Source of the DNA: JASBRS01 sp964496495 | GTDB taxonomy: Bacteria; Deinococcota; Deinococci; Deinococcales; Trueperaceae | Length of the DNA stretch: 64,000 nucleotides | Direction of reading: 5' to 3' | Assembly (NCBI GenBank): GCA_964496495.1 | Contig: CAZBZU010000006.1 | Coordinates: forward strand, 39,566-103,565 | Part shown: positions 35,969 through 45,759 of the stretch, piece after piece | Position numbering within the stretch: the first letter of the stretch is position 1 | How the letters are laid out: the number at the start of each line of letters is the position of its first letter | Position numbers and translations under genes: made by a program | Notes under the pieces: model-generated | Seen by the model: only the letters and a program-made list of their open reading frames with translations | The model's database searches: none | Told to the model about the DNA's origin: nothing

Positions 35969-36343
35969 GTAGATTCCCTGACGAAGGCCGCTGGCTTGTC
36001 GGGGCCACATCCCGCACTTCCCTTCCCGCGCGAGGCGCTTGCCTCGCTGGGCGTCTCCACGGCGCCCGCCAAGCCGGAGAGCTCCGGAAGACCTCCACAG
36101 CCACAGGAGGCTTCCCGTGAACGTGATTGCAGGTCGGTCGCGTGGTACGCGCCCGTGCCGCAGGATGCCAAGGCAACCGACGGGATACCGTCGCCCTAGG
36201 TTCGTAAGCGGTGCTCGATTGTACCACGGTAGGGACACACCAGCGCGGTGGACGCGGGTGGCCGACCGCGCCCAGCGCCATCACAAAGGCCGGAACAGCG
36301 CGGGAAGGGCAGGGGAACCGTCTTGGTGCGCCGAGGCGCAGCC

Positions 36344-37381
36344 TCATGCCGACGCCGCGGCGGGCTTGCCCCGCAGCGCTTCGCGGAACGTCACCAGGCG
36401 TCGCCGGTCTTCGTCCCACAGCGCAAGCGCGACCGTCCTGAAGCTACCGACCAGGGTCAGCTTCGTGACGCGCTGAAGGGTGGGGTTCTCACGGTGGCAC
36501 CGCTCCAGGTTGTAGTTGGGGATGCGCGGACTGAGGTGGTGGATGTGGTGAAAGCCGATGTTCCCGCTGAACCACTGCAGGACCCTCGGCAGAGAGTAGT
36601 ACGAGCTGCCGTGGAGCGCGGCGAGCGTGTAGTCCCACGTCGGCGTGTGCTCCCAGTAGGTGCGCTCGAACTGGTGCTGCACGTAGAAGAGCCAGGTTCC
36701 GGCGCTAGCTGCCAGCAGGATGACAGGGAGTCCGATCACGAAGGTGGGCACGACGCCGATGAGAAGGCTCGAGCCAGTCAACAGAACCGCGATGGCCGCG
36801 TTCGTCAGCCACACCGACCGCTTCTCCCCGGTGCGCCAACTCGCCCTCGCACCGAGCGGGAAGCGCTGCACGAGGAGGAAGTTGAACGCCGGCGCGACCC
36901 CGAACAGGAACAACGGGTGGCGGAAGACACGATAGCCGGCACGCTTCCACCACGGCGCAGAAGCGTACTCATCGACCGTCATGGTCCACACGTCGCCGAC
37001 GCCGCGCTCTTCCAGTTCGGCATGGTGCGCATGGTGGATCGCGTGCGTCTTGCGCCAGAAGTTGTAGGGCGTAGCCGTCAGGACACCGCTCAGCCCGCCG
37101 ACGACATCGTTGGCGCGTTTGGACCTGAAGAAGGCACCGTGGCCGCAGTCGTGCTGGATGATGAAGATGCGTACCAGGAAGCCGGCAGCGGGTACCGCCA
37201 GCAGCAACGTGAGCCAGTAGCCGACGCCGAGGGCCAGGTACATGAGCGCCCCTAGCACCAGCAGGCCGCCGAACGAGTTCGCGATCTGCCACAGGCTCCT
37301 GCGCAAGTCGGGCGTTTGGTACTTCCGTACGATCGCCTGCCAGCCCGGGTATCCGGACTGCACTTGGGTTGGTTCGTTCAT
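36344..37381 (-). CDS. Acyl-lipid fatty acid desaturase
   Basis: 345 aa from ATG 37381. The three histidine boxes of membrane desaturases are present: HDCGH near residue 75, HAIHH near 112 and HHIHH near 277, binding a di-iron centre. Four or more TM helices lie between. It introduces a double bond into membrane lipid acyl chains using O2 and a reduced ferredoxin or similar donor. A cold-shock protein gene lies divergent to it, about 440 bases away, suggesting a shared cold or membrane-fluidity theme. Upstream in-frame starts lack homology. Confidence 0.9.
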   Translation of the reverse strand: MNEPTQVQSGYPGWQAIVRKYQTPDLRRSLWQIANSFGGLLVLGALMYLALGVGYWLTLLLAVPAAGFLVRIFIIQHDCGHGAFFRSKRANDVVGGLSGVLTATPYNFWRKTHAIHHAHHAELEERGVGDVWTMTVDEYASAPWWKRAGYRVFRHPLFLFGVAPAFNFLLVQRFPLGARASWRTGEKRSVWLTNAAIAVLLTGSSLLIGVVPTFVIGLPVILLAASAGTWLFYVQHQFERTYWEHTPTWDYTLAALHGSSYYSLPRVLQWFSGNIGFHHIHHLSPRIPNYNLERCHRENPTLQRVTKLTLVGSFRTVALALWDEDRRRLVTFREALRGKPAAASA

Positions 37382-37753
37382 CCGACGGTCCCTTCGGCGG
37401 GCGCGAACGATGGTCCACGGTGGGGCAAGCCGGTCCACACCGTTCCACTGCCGCGCACCAGCACGGTGTCCCTACCTACGCCGCGGTGGTCCGCACCCAT
37501 CGGTGCACACGCCGTAGGCGGTTCCCTGAGCGGATCGCGCCCCGCAATGGAGACATCCACGTTGCCTGTCCAAGGAATATTCACAGCCTACCACGTCGTT
37601 CCTACGCGGCACGTCGCCTTCGCCGGGAGCTCTGCTCGCCGCCACCCCGTCCGGCCGCAAGGTCGCGCTCGGAGGCCCCGTGTTCGAAGGCCCTTGCTAT
37701 TCCGGGCCGGAACGTCTATGCTCCGGTGTTCCGAAAAAGTCGATAAGGCTTTC

Positions 37754-37783
37754 TTGAAACACGGGCGGTCGCCCGGATATGAC
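37754..37783 (+). promoter_or_regulatory. Probable cold-shock gene promoter
   Basis: TTGAAA (37754-37759), 18 bases, TATGAC (37778-37783), about 43 bases before the cspA ATG. The spacer contains the perfect short dyad CGGGCG-GT-CGCCCG (37762-37775). Confidence 0.5.
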
Positions 37784-37785
37784 TG

Positions 37786-37805
37786 CGCCCGGCTGCGGCC
37801 GGGCG
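37786..37805 (+). promoter_or_regulatory. 5' UTR stem-loop of the cold-shock gene
   Basis: CGCCCGGC, loop TGCG, GCCGGGCG forms a perfect 8-bp stem ending 20 bases before the ATG, just upstream of the TAGGAG ribosome site. It could modulate translation, as structured leaders do in other csp genes, though this leader is short. Confidence 0.5.
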
Positions 37806-37825
37806 ACACTTAGGAGAACAAGATC

Positions 37826-38038
37826 ATGGCAACAGGCAAAGTCAAGTGGTTCAACGGCGACAAGGGCTTCGGGTTCATCGAGCAGAGCGACGGCGGCAAG
37901 GACGTCTTCGTGCACTTCTCGGCCATCCAAGGTGATGGCTTCCGCAGCCTCAACGAGAACGACCAGGTGGAGTTCACCGTCGAGCAGGGCCCCAAGGGCC
38001 TGCAAGCCTCGAACGTGAAGGTTGTCCAGGCGGCCTGA
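37826..38038 (+). CDS. cspA: Cold-shock protein, CspA family
   Basis: 70 aa, the normal length of the family. RNP1 is KGFGFIE and RNP2 is VFVHFSAI, the nucleic-acid-binding strands of the five-stranded OB fold, with the typical GKVKWFN start. It binds single-stranded RNA/DNA and melts RNA structure. ATG at 37826 follows TAGGAGAACAAGATC. It has its own promoter and a strong hairpin 26 bases past the stop, so it appears monocistronic. Confidence 0.97.
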   Translation: MATGKVKWFNGDKGFGFIEQSDGGKDVFVHFSAIQGDGFRSLNENDQVEFTVEQGPKGLQASNVKVVQAA

Positions 38039-38063
38039 CGGCCGCCGATACCCGCCACGACAC

Positions 38064-38097
38064 GCGTCCCCGCTCGAGCTCGCTCGGGCGGGGACGC
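38064..38097 (+). terminator. Hairpin terminator after the cold-shock gene
   Basis: GCGTCCCCGC (38064-38073) pairs perfectly with GCGGGGACGC (38088-38097), with further pairing in the loop, followed by TTCG. It ends the cspA transcript. Confidence 0.65.
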
Positions 38098-38263
38098 TTC
38101 GTCCCGTGCCGGCACGGTGGCGTCGGCCGTGGCAGCGGAGCGGTCGGGCGGCCGATGTCGGCAGCGGACCACCCCTGCCGGCTCGGCCGCTCCGCGACGA
38201 ACGCGCGAACGACGCAGACCAACCATCGAGCGGGCGCGCGGCGCCCTCAAAGGAGCGGATGTC

Positions 38264-38653
38264 ATGCCCGCAGCTCGAGCACGTGCAACCACTTTCGACG
38301 AGTACATCGCGGGCTTCCCCGAAGCCGTCCAGACCAAGCTCGAGGCGCTCCGGCGCACCATCCGGAATGCCGTTCCGGAAGCGAACGAAACCATCCAATA
38401 CGGCATCCCCGCCTTCGAGCTGCGGGGCAACCTCGTGCACTTCGGGGTCTTCGGGGATCACATCGATGTCTACCCGCTGGGGTCCGGCGCCGACGCAGCC
38501 TCACGGGAGCTCGCCAGCTACAGACTCGGCAGGAACTCCGCCCGCTTCCCGCTCGACCAGCCGCTCCCGCTCGAGCTCATCGGCCGGATCGTCCAGTCCA
38601 AGGCGACGGCGAACCTCGACAAGGCCTTCGCCCGTCAAAGGTTCAGAGGCTGA
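38264..38653 (+). CDS. DUF1801 family protein (YdhG-like)
   Basis: 129 aa. FDEYIAGFPEAVQTKLEALRRTIRNAVPEANETIQYGIPAFELRGNLVHFGVFGDHIDVYPLG matches the DUF1801/YdhG fold, in which a Bacillus member (Fra) was described as a frataxin-like iron chaperone. ATG at 38264 follows AAAGGAG. No operon partner is evident. Function here is unassigned. Confidence 0.8.
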   Translation: MPAARARATTFDEYIAGFPEAVQTKLEALRRTIRNAVPEANETIQYGIPAFELRGNLVHFGVFGDHIDVYPLGSGADAASRELASYRLGRNSARFPLDQPLPLELIGRIVQSKATANLDKAFARQRFRG

Positions 38654-38947
38654 TCGACCGGTGGCAGCTGGCCCTGCAGGCGAGCGCACCCGTTGTCCGC
38701 CAGGCGACCCTCCAACCTCCGCGGTCCGCTCGACCCATCCGGCGGGCGACCTCCCCGACGGCGAAGCCCGGGACGCCTGTCCCCGGCACGGCGCCGGCTC
38801 CTTCCCAAGGGTGACGGATAGCGGTCCACGGAGGAAGCGTGACCACTCTCATCCTCCTGAACGACCCGCCCTACGGAGGTCGCCGGCATTGGACCTGAGT
38901 CTCGGCGGGAGACGGCGAACGGTTCGTGGCGCGAGATAAGGAGTACG

Positions 38948-40408
38948 GTGTACGTATCGATGGCCATCCCCAAGATCATCCAAGGTGGCATGGGGGTTGC
39001 GGTATCCGACTGGCGTCTGGCGCGGGCGGTATCGTCGCTCGGACAGCTCGGCGTCGTCTCGGCGACCGGCATCGACACGGTTCTCGTCAGGCGCCTGCAG
39101 AACGGTGACCCGGGAAGTGTCGTACGCCGGGCGATGGCGACGTTCCCATTTCAGGATCTGGTCAAGAGCGCGCTTCGCCAGTACTTCCTCCCGAATGGCC
39201 GCGCACCTGGCACCCGCTACAAGCAGACGCCGAAGCCGAGCGTGGCGGGCCTCCGGTCGCCGTTCCAGCAAGCCCTCAGCATGCTGGGAGCCTACGTCGA
39301 GGTGTTCCTCGCCAAGCGTGGCCATTCCGGCGCGGTGGGCGTCAATCTGCTCACGAAGATCCAGTTGCCGACGTTGGCGACGCTCTACGGGTCGATGCTG
39401 GCCGGGGTGGACTACGTCCTGATGGGCGCCGGCATCCCGCGGGAGATCCCCGGGGCCCTGGACCGTCTGGCGCAGCACCGGCCGGCAACGCTCAAGGTCG
39501 ACGTAAGCGAGCACGAGCAGGGCGCGCGCGCCAGCGCTGACGCCACTACCTTCACGTTCACGCCGGCGGAGTTCGGTGCCGATGAGCGCGATCCCTTGCG
39601 CCGGCCGGACTTCGTTCCGATCGTCGCGTCCCACACCTTGGCCGGCGTGCTGCAGAAGAAGGCCAACGGTTCCATCGAAGGTTTCGTGGTGGAGGGGCCC
39701 ACGGCTGGTGGGCACAACGCCCCACCGCGCGCGAAGAACGTCTTCGACGATCGCGGGCAACCCGTCTATGGGGAGCGCGACGTCGTCGATCTCGACAAGA
39801 TGCGCGAGCTCGGCGTCCCCTTCTGGCTGGCAGGAGGCTACGGCTCGCACGAAGGATTGCGAGAGGCGCTCGCCCAGGGCGCCGCCGGCATCCAGGTGGG
39901 AACGCCGTTCGCGTACTGCCGCGAGTCCGGCATCGCCAGCGAGCTGAAGGAGCAGGTTCTCCAGCAGGTGGCGAACGGCGGGGTCACGGTTCGAACCGAC
40001 CCGCGGGCGTCTCCGACCGGCTTCCCTTTCAAGGTGGTCGAGGTGCCCGGCAGCGCTTCCGACGAGGACGTCTACAGCGCCCGACGACGCGTATGCGACC
40101 TGGGCTATCTGCGCGAGGTGTACCGCTCGGACGACGGGACCCTCGCGTACCGCTGCCCGGCCGAGCCCGTCAACGACTACGTCAGGAAGGGCGGCGACGC
40201 CGCCGACACGGTAGGGCGGAAGTGTCTCTGCAACGCCCTGCTGGCCGACGTGGGTTTGGGTCAAGCCCGCGGCTCGGGCGCCACGGAACCGGCGTTGCTG
40301 ACGAGCGGTGACGACTTCTCGTCGGTGGCGCATCTACTCACCACGAAGCAGTCTTCCTACACGGCCGCTGACGTGCTCGAGTTCCTGCTCGACGGTCGCG
40401 GAGACTGA
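38948..40408 (+). CDS. Nitronate monooxygenase / 2-nitropropane dioxygenase-like FMN protein
   Basis: 486 aa. A TIM-barrel start, IIQGGMGVAVSDWRLARAVSSLG, matches this FMN family. VGVNLLTKIQ, the EGPTAGGHN block and FWLAGGYGSHEGLREALAQGAAGIQVGTPFAYC supply the flavin phosphate site. The family oxidises alkyl nitronates or acts as enoyl reductase-like (PfaD/FabK relatives). At 486 aa it is longer than typical class I enzymes, with a Cys-containing C-terminal extension. GTG at 38948 follows AAGGAG. The specific reaction is not certain. Confidence 0.75.
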   Translation: MYVSMAIPKIIQGGMGVAVSDWRLARAVSSLGQLGVVSATGIDTVLVRRLQNGDPGSVVRRAMATFPFQDLVKSALRQYFLPNGRAPGTRYKQTPKPSVAGLRSPFQQALSMLGAYVEVFLAKRGHSGAVGVNLLTKIQLPTLATLYGSMLAGVDYVLMGAGIPREIPGALDRLAQHRPATLKVDVSEHEQGARASADATTFTFTPAEFGADERDPLRRPDFVPIVASHTLAGVLQKKANGSIEGFVVEGPTAGGHNAPPRAKNVFDDRGQPVYGERDVVDLDKMRELGVPFWLAGGYGSHEGLREALAQGAAGIQVGTPFAYCRESGIASELKEQVLQQVANGGVTVRTDPRASPTGFPFKVVEVPGSASDEDVYSARRRVCDLGYLREVYRSDDGTLAYRCPAEPVNDYVRKGGDAADTVGRKCLCNALLADVGLGQARGSGATEPALLTSGDDFSSVAHLLTTKQSSYTAADVLEFLLDGRGD

Positions 40409-41302
40409 CCACGGCCTCAACGCCGTCGACGGGCGAGTGGACGTCGCATGCCACCAAATCATCGATCGCATCGGCCGCTGCTGCGCACCGGCCGGTCCAG
40501 ATATGCATGTCGGCGCTTTGAACCGACCTGGATTCAGTGAAGGCACTCGCCTCACGGAAGCAGGAAGCCCAGACCGGGCATCAAGTGGCCGAGCCGCGCC
40601 ACAGCGCCCACCTCATCGCCGGCCATGCGGCCATTCAAGGAGCCTTGCCCACCCGCCGAAGAATCATCGCCGTCACCAGCGGTAGTGCCGATTGCCTAGT
40701 TTTTACGTCCAGGACGGCGTTCTTGCGAACATTCCCTCGGCCTTGGCATGGGCCGTCAACTCCAAACGCACACGCGCGAACGCGCACTTGCTTCCGGAAT
40801 CAGCCTACCCAGATCTCCACAATCGCCGCACCGGCCCGAACCGCCCCCGTGATCGACTACCCCTGGGAAGTCTGGGTTACCCAGGGCCAGCAGGCCCCCA
40901 CAACCAGCAACCACAACCACAGCGGTATGTAACCGAGGTCAGGTTCCTGGCTCTTGGAGCGCTGTCTCAACCGCGGGAACGCTGGCGGAATCGCTATGGG
41001 TGGCACGCCGGGCTCTGGCGGAAGAACAGGTCCACGAGTATCGCTCGGGTGGGCTGCCGGGTCATGCTGCCGGCCCAGCAAGATCCTCCGTGCCAATCGG
41101 TCTCATATCCTTGGTGCTCAAGCGTCCGGTTGTCCACAGAACCAGCACGACACCAACCCTCCCCAGGACGGGTCAGAGTCTCGAAAGGGCTGCCGTGCCA
41201 ACCTTAGAGCATGCCGCGCGCATCCGCCCCGAACGCACCAACGCTTGCGGCCCTGCCACGATCGGGCAACGCAGCGCCCGATTGCGTTGGATGGGGGTCG
41301 TC
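40409..41302. other. Non-coding stretch containing repeat copy A
   Basis: No convincing gene. It lies between the flavoprotein and the GGDEF-EAL gene and holds the repeat at 40653-40762. Base composition is visibly less GC-rich than the core genes. Confidence 0.5.
40653..40762 (+). repeat. Composite dispersed repeat, copy A
   Basis: Three blocks in order: CCGCCGAAGAATCATCGCC (40653-40671), ACCAGCGGTAGTGCC (40675-40689), then an AT-rich block TAGTTTTTACGTCCAG (40697-40712) leading to GTTCTTGCGAAC (40719-40730) and CGTCAACTCC at the end. Copies B and C have the same blocks in the same order and orientation. Copy A lacks the TGACCA sequence found at the left of B, C and D. Confidence 0.85.
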
Positions 41303-43333
41303 ATGATGGATGCGGAACGCACAACCTGGCGACTCCTAAGGAACGCCGCAGCGGCATTCGGCGCAAGAACACGCACGGATCCACAACAGCGCCTGCTCGT
41401 CCTCTCCTTCAGCGGGCTAGCCATAGTCCTGATCGCGATCGGCGTGACCGTAGCATTCACCTTGCAACACCGCATCGAACAACGAACCGAAGCGGTAGCC
41501 GGTACCATCATGACCAACGCGGTTCGCGGGCACCTAGACCACCGCACCATCGACGGACAACAGGTCACCATCGGCCCGCCTCCCAGCGACACCATCTGGT
41601 GGCAACGCTTTCGCGCCCAACTCAAGACCATGATCGAAGCCCAGGACGTTGACGTCCTCGATAGCAACGGAGTAATCCAACTCGGTGATCAGCCCGACGA
41701 AGTCGGGCAGCGCTTCATCCCGCCACGCAAACTCAGTCGCCTCGAAGCCGACGACTCAGTCGAATTCCTCCGCACAACTCCTTCCGGGTCCCCGCGCCAG
41801 GTCTTCGTCGTGGTAACGCCGATCACCTTCGTAACCTCCAAAGGCGAGCCGGCCGGCACGGGCGCCGTCAGCCTCGAATTCGACGCCGGCCCCCTGCTCT
41901 CCGCCGCACGTGACGCACGCAACATGGCGCTGGGAACCACCGCCGGCGTGCTCGCCCTCCTCCTCGTCACCCTCTGGATCCTCGCACGACGACTGACCCA
42001 ACGCACCTTCCGTGACAACCTCACCAACCTACCCAACCGCCGCTACTTCACCGAAGCCGCCACCACCGCCCTTGCCCACAACGACCGCCACCAACGACCA
42101 ACCGCACTCATCTACGCCGACATCAACAGATTCGGCGAAGTCAACGCCACCCTCGGCCACCGAGCCGGAGACGCGGTACTCCAGTCCGTCGCCCGCGCCC
42201 TCCACCGCCGCGCACGCGCCGGCGACACACTTGCCCGCATCGGCGGCGACGACTTCGCCCTCCTCCTCAACGAGGCCACCCCCGAAGACGCACGCCTCGC
42301 CGCCGACCACATCACCACCACCCTCGAAACCGCCACTGCCCTGGACCAGCAACGCCTCCGCATCAGCCTCAGCATGGGCATCGCCTGCCACCCACAGCAC
42401 GGACACGGGATCGACGAGCTACTGCAACACGCCGAAACCGCCATGCGCGAGGCCAAAGCGCGCCAGCTCCCCTACGTCTACTTCGACCCCACCGACCCCC
42501 GCACCACCAGCGAACACCTCAGCCTCGAAGCCGACCTTCGCGACGCCATCCTCAACGATGACCTCGACATCCACTACCAACCCATCGTCACCAGCCGCGA
42601 CACCACCACCGTCGCCTACGAAGCCCTTGCACGCTGGAGCCACGCCAGCGGACCCATCAGCCCCGGAACCTTCATTCCCATTGCCGAACGCACAGGCCTC
42701 ATCCGCCACCTCGACCGCGCCATCTACAAGGGAGCCGTCCTCGCCATGGCCACCCTTCAAACGCATCGACCAGACGCGCGCATCGCAATCAACCTGTCAG
42801 CCCCATCGCTCGCCGATGCCACGTTGACCGCTTACCTCCGCGACGTCGCCGAACGGCACGGCGTGTCACCAACCCGCATCACGCTCGAGGTCACCGAAAG
42901 CGCCAGCCTCGAAGACCTCGAACGCGCAGCCACCACCCTCCGCACCATACGCGACCTCGGCTTTCGCATCTCCCTCGATGACTTCGGCACCGGCTACTCC
43001 AGCCTCGCCTACCTCCGCACCCTCCCCATCGACACCGTCAAGATCGACCGCCACTTCATCCACGGCATCGGCCGACGAACCAGCGACGAGACTCTTGTCC
43101 AGGCCATCGCCAGGTACGCCCACAGCCTCCACATCCGAACCGTCGCCGAGGGCGTGGAAACCGAAGCCCAACACCACTGGCTCCAACAACAGGGGATCGA
43201 CTACGAGCAGGGTTACCTACACGGCAAACCCGCACCCCTCCCCCAGGGCGATACCTCCAAACCCCTCAGGCAACCGGCACCGCTAGCAAGAAGACACCCA
43301 GAAACACCACGGTGGCCCGCAAGAGAGCCGTGA
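41303..43333 (+). CDS. Membrane GGDEF-EAL cyclic-di-GMP signalling protein
   Basis: 676 aa from ATG 41303 (ATG 41306 also possible; GGGGG precedes). TM1 at about residues 30-52 and TM2 at about 215-238 flank a periplasmic sensor. The GGDEF domain (about 245-400) carries GGDDF near 314. The EAL domain (about 415-665) carries YEALARW near 436, DDFGTGYSSLAYL and VAEGVETE, so the phosphodiesterase residues look intact. The likely role is turnover of c-di-GMP in response to an external cue. It is the only gene between repeats A and B; base use is somewhat less GC-rich than neighbouring core genes. Confidence 0.9.
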   Translation: MMDAERTTWRLLRNAAAAFGARTRTDPQQRLLVLSFSGLAIVLIAIGVTVAFTLQHRIEQRTEAVAGTIMTNAVRGHLDHRTIDGQQVTIGPPPSDTIWWQRFRAQLKTMIEAQDVDVLDSNGVIQLGDQPDEVGQRFIPPRKLSRLEADDSVEFLRTTPSGSPRQVFVVVTPITFVTSKGEPAGTGAVSLEFDAGPLLSAARDARNMALGTTAGVLALLLVTLWILARRLTQRTFRDNLTNLPNRRYFTEAATTALAHNDRHQRPTALIYADINRFGEVNATLGHRAGDAVLQSVARALHRRARAGDTLARIGGDDFALLLNEATPEDARLAADHITTTLETATALDQQRLRISLSMGIACHPQHGHGIDELLQHAETAMREAKARQLPYVYFDPTDPRTTSEHLSLEADLRDAILNDDLDIHYQPIVTSRDTTTVAYEALARWSHASGPISPGTFIPIAERTGLIRHLDRAIYKGAVLAMATLQTHRPDARIAINLSAPSLADATLTAYLRDVAERHGVSPTRITLEVTESASLEDLERAATTLRTIRDLGFRISLDDFGTGYSSLAYLRTLPIDTVKIDRHFIHGIGRRTSDETLVQAIARYAHSLHIRTVAEGVETEAQHHWLQQQGIDYEQGYLHGKPAPLPQGDTSKPLRQPAPLARRHPETPRWPAREP

Positions 43334-44130
43334 GCGTTCCCGTGGAACCCAAACCGAGCGCACTCGGGCCCCACCATCACAGCGCCGTCCGCCAAGGAAC
43401 GCTTCCACTGGATCCTCACTCGCAGGGTCCGCATCGCCGTCCCCATCCACATCGGACTCATCTCGCTGTTCCCGTGGGCCGGCCCCCCCCCGCCACACCG
43501 TTCGTGGGCACAGCCTACGGCCGGGCTCGCAACGCATCTCTGACAGCGTCAGGCCGGCGCCGCACCTGAGCTCCAGCCCTAGGACTCGAGCGTCATCACA
43601 ATCACAACGGGCGTTGCCGCCGAGAAGCAGTTGGAGTTGGCTCGATGCCGTGGACAACTCCGCGCATGATGTTCGACCTCGCGAGGGGCGCGAAACTACG
43701 TGTTGGTGAACCGCCTGGGCCCCAAGCCGGTCGCCCACGAGCCCCTATCAGCGGAACCACCTGTGGCGCCCCGTTGACCACCTGCCGAAGAATCATCGCC
43801 CGATTACCAGCGGTAGTGTCAGGTACCTAGTTTTTACGTCCAGCACAGCGTTCGTGCGAACATTCTTTCGGCATTGGCATCGAGGCGTCAACTCCGGAGG
43901 GAGACGCCTCAGTGTTGGTCGGATTACCTGATGAGCCTCCCGAACCGCTGCACGCCTTGAGGCCGACCGCCAGCGCAGTCGAAACCACCAAGATCTTCCC
44001 GTTCCAGCCCCGAAGCTCCGCATATGCCTGCTCGTGCCGGCAATGGACCCGCAAGGTCGTCATTGGGGCACTGCCGCTCAGGCTCCGAGCAAGGGTCGTA
44101 CGCGAACCGGCAAGGAGCCGTTAGCGCACA
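43334..44130. other. Non-coding stretch containing repeat copy B
   Basis: No supported gene between the GGDEF-EAL and AbiEi genes. It contains repeat B and a tail rich in short open frames without family resemblance. Confidence 0.5.
43773..43893 (+). repeat. Composite dispersed repeat, copy B
   Basis: The left block (43773-43801) is identical over 29 bases to copy D at 58788-58816, including GTTGACCACCTG. ACCAGCGGTAGTG is at 43806-43818, TAGTTTTTACGTCCAGCACA from 43828, the palindrome GTTCGTGCGAAC at 43850-43861, and CGTCAACTCC closes it, as in A. Confidence 0.9.
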
Positions 44131-44160
44131 TTTGCAAAACGTCACGATTTCCGGGACAAT
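44131..44160 (+). promoter_or_regulatory. AbiE promoter giving a leaderless transcript
   Basis: TTTGCA (44131-44136), 18 bases, GACAAT (44155-44160), then 7 bases to the AbiEi ATG at 44168. No ribosome site is present, so initiation at or next to the ATG is expected. Confidence 0.55.
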
Positions 44161-44167
44161 CTGCAAT

Positions 44168-44986
44168 ATGGAGCGAACAAGGAGCGGGGACGAGGACCCA
44201 CCCAAGGCCAGCGAACTGGCGGACTGGGCGCTATCGCGCGGTAGGAGCAGCATGACGACCGGGGAGATCGCGCACCTCCTCGGCGTATCCCGAGACCAGG
44301 TGAGGAAGCGACTCCATGCACCGGCCAAGCGGGGTCACTGGACCAATCCCGCCGCGGGCCTCTGGATCGCCGTTCCCCCCGAGTATCGCCTCTGGGGCGC
44401 TCCCGAAGGCGTCGAGATCATCGATCCCCTGATGAAGCACCTCGGGATCCAGTACTACGTGGGCTGGCTCTCCGCCGCAGCCATCCACGGCGCAAGCCAC
44501 CACGCCCCTCAGCAGTTCCAAGTCGCGGTTGAACACACCGTCCGAGACCGGAAGGTCGGCCGCACCCACTTCCGCTTCGCCAGCCGCTCACGCGTACCCC
44601 TCATTCCCGTCATCGAGAAGCAAACGCGCTCCGGGACCGCCCGCGTTGCGTCCATCGAAGCCACAGCACTCGATCTCTGCGACGCGCCACGCATCGCAGG
44701 CGGCATGGATGCAGCAGCCACGGTCCTCATCGAACTCGCCGAACAGCCCAAGCTTTCCATCCAGAAGGCCTTGGACCTGAGCCCCCACTTCCCTGCCGCC
44801 GCAGCACGACGCCTCGGCTGGCTACTGACACAATTCACCGACCGAAACGATCTAGCCGAACTGCAAGTCTGGGCAGCCGACGCCAGCCACGCCCCGAGCA
44901 AACTCGACGCCAGCGAATCATCACAAGGGCCGATCGACAAAGACTGGTCCCTGATCATCAATACCGACATCGAGCCCGAAACATGA
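44168..44986 (+). CDS. AbiEi-type antitoxin (type IV toxin-antitoxin / phage abortive infection)
   Basis: 272 aa. N-terminal winged helix (MTTGEIAHLLGVSRDQVRKRLHAPAKRGHW) at about residues 29-60, then the AbiEi C-terminal domain (GIQYYVGWLSAAAIHGASHHAPQQFQVAVEHTVRDRKVGRTHFRFASRSRV). AbiEi represses its own operon and counteracts the toxin without direct protein binding. ATG at 44168 has a -10-like box 7 bases upstream. It overlaps the toxin gene by four bases. Placed alone with its toxin between repeats B and C. Confidence 0.88.
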   Translation: MERTRSGDEDPPKASELADWALSRGRSSMTTGEIAHLLGVSRDQVRKRLHAPAKRGHWTNPAAGLWIAVPPEYRLWGAPEGVEIIDPLMKHLGIQYYVGWLSAAAIHGASHHAPQQFQVAVEHTVRDRKVGRTHFRFASRSRVPLIPVIEKQTRSGTARVASIEATALDLCDAPRIAGGMDAAATVLIELAEQPKLSIQKALDLSPHFPAAAARRLGWLLTQFTDRNDLAELQVWAADASHAPSKLDASESSQGPIDKDWSLIINTDIEPET

Positions 44987-45759
44987 TCCCCTACGACGCC
45001 ATCACCGAGTGGGCCACCGAACGGCCATGGCCAACCCGCGATCAAGTGGAACAAGACCTCCTCCTGTCACGCGCCATCTGCGAGATCGCCGATCACCCCT
45101 ACCTCAAGGACGAGCTCATCTTCCGCGGAGGCACAGCCCTCCACAAGCTTCACCTCGACTCCCCACTCCGATACAGCGAAGATCTCGACTACGTCCGAAG
45201 AACACCAGGCGGCATCGAACCCGTGACCAACGCACTGACCGACCTAGGACAGCAACTCGGATTCAACGTGAGCACCCGGATCAGCCAGCAGCCGAAAGTG
45301 TTCTGGCGCGCCCCTGCCCAATCCGGCACCACGCTCAAGATCAAGATCGAGATCACGACCAACGAGCGAACGCCAGCGCTGCCCCTGCTCTACCTTCCAC
45401 ACGACGTGAACTCCCGATGGTGGAACGGAAGCGCCACCGTGACAACGTTCCGAGTGGAAGAACTCGTCGCCACGAAGATCCGAGCCCTCTACCAACGCCG
45501 AAAAGGCAGAGACGTCTTCGACCTATGGCTCGCCCTGGAACGCCTGGCCCTCGATCCAACGCAGATCCTCGAGGCGTTCGAACCCTACAGACCCGACACC
45601 CTGACCGCCAAGAGCGCGATCGCCAACCTCCGGCAGAAGCTCACGCACCAAGGCTTCCGCGACGACCTCATGCCCCTGGTCCGCGACCTGCCTTCCGATT
45701 ACGACATCGATCATGCCGCAGAACTCATCATCGCCGCGTTGCTAGCAAGCCTCGATTGA
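44983..45759 (+). CDS. AbiEii-type nucleotidyltransferase toxin
   Basis: 258 aa. DELIFRGGTALHKLHLDSPLRYSEDLDYV contains the GG(S/T) and DxD residues of the DUF1814 nucleotidyltransferase family. TTFRVEELVATKIRALYQRRKGRDVFDLW is the conserved second half. AbiEii toxins act as nucleotidyltransferases; related MenT enzymes modify tRNA 3' ends and halt growth, causing abortive infection or plasmid/island stability. The active-site residues look intact. ATGA overlap with the antitoxin. Confidence 0.9.
   Translation: MIPYDAITEWATERPWPTRDQVEQDLLLSRAICEIADHPYLKDELIFRGGTALHKLHLDSPLRYSEDLDYVRRTPGGIEPVTNALTDLGQQLGFNVSTRISQQPKVFWRAPAQSGTTLKIKIEITTNERTPALPLLYLPHDVNSRWWNGSATVTTFRVEELVATKIRALYQRRKGRDVFDLWLALERLALDPTQILEAFEPYRPDTLTAKSAIANLRQKLTHQGFRDDLMPLVRDLPSDYDIDHAAELIIAALLASLD

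Noticed and set aside
38849..40333. A 494-codon minus-strand open frame opposite the nitronate monooxygenase-like gene
   Set aside because: Composition is that of an antisense shadow; the plus-strand protein has clear FMN-binding motifs and a ribosome site.
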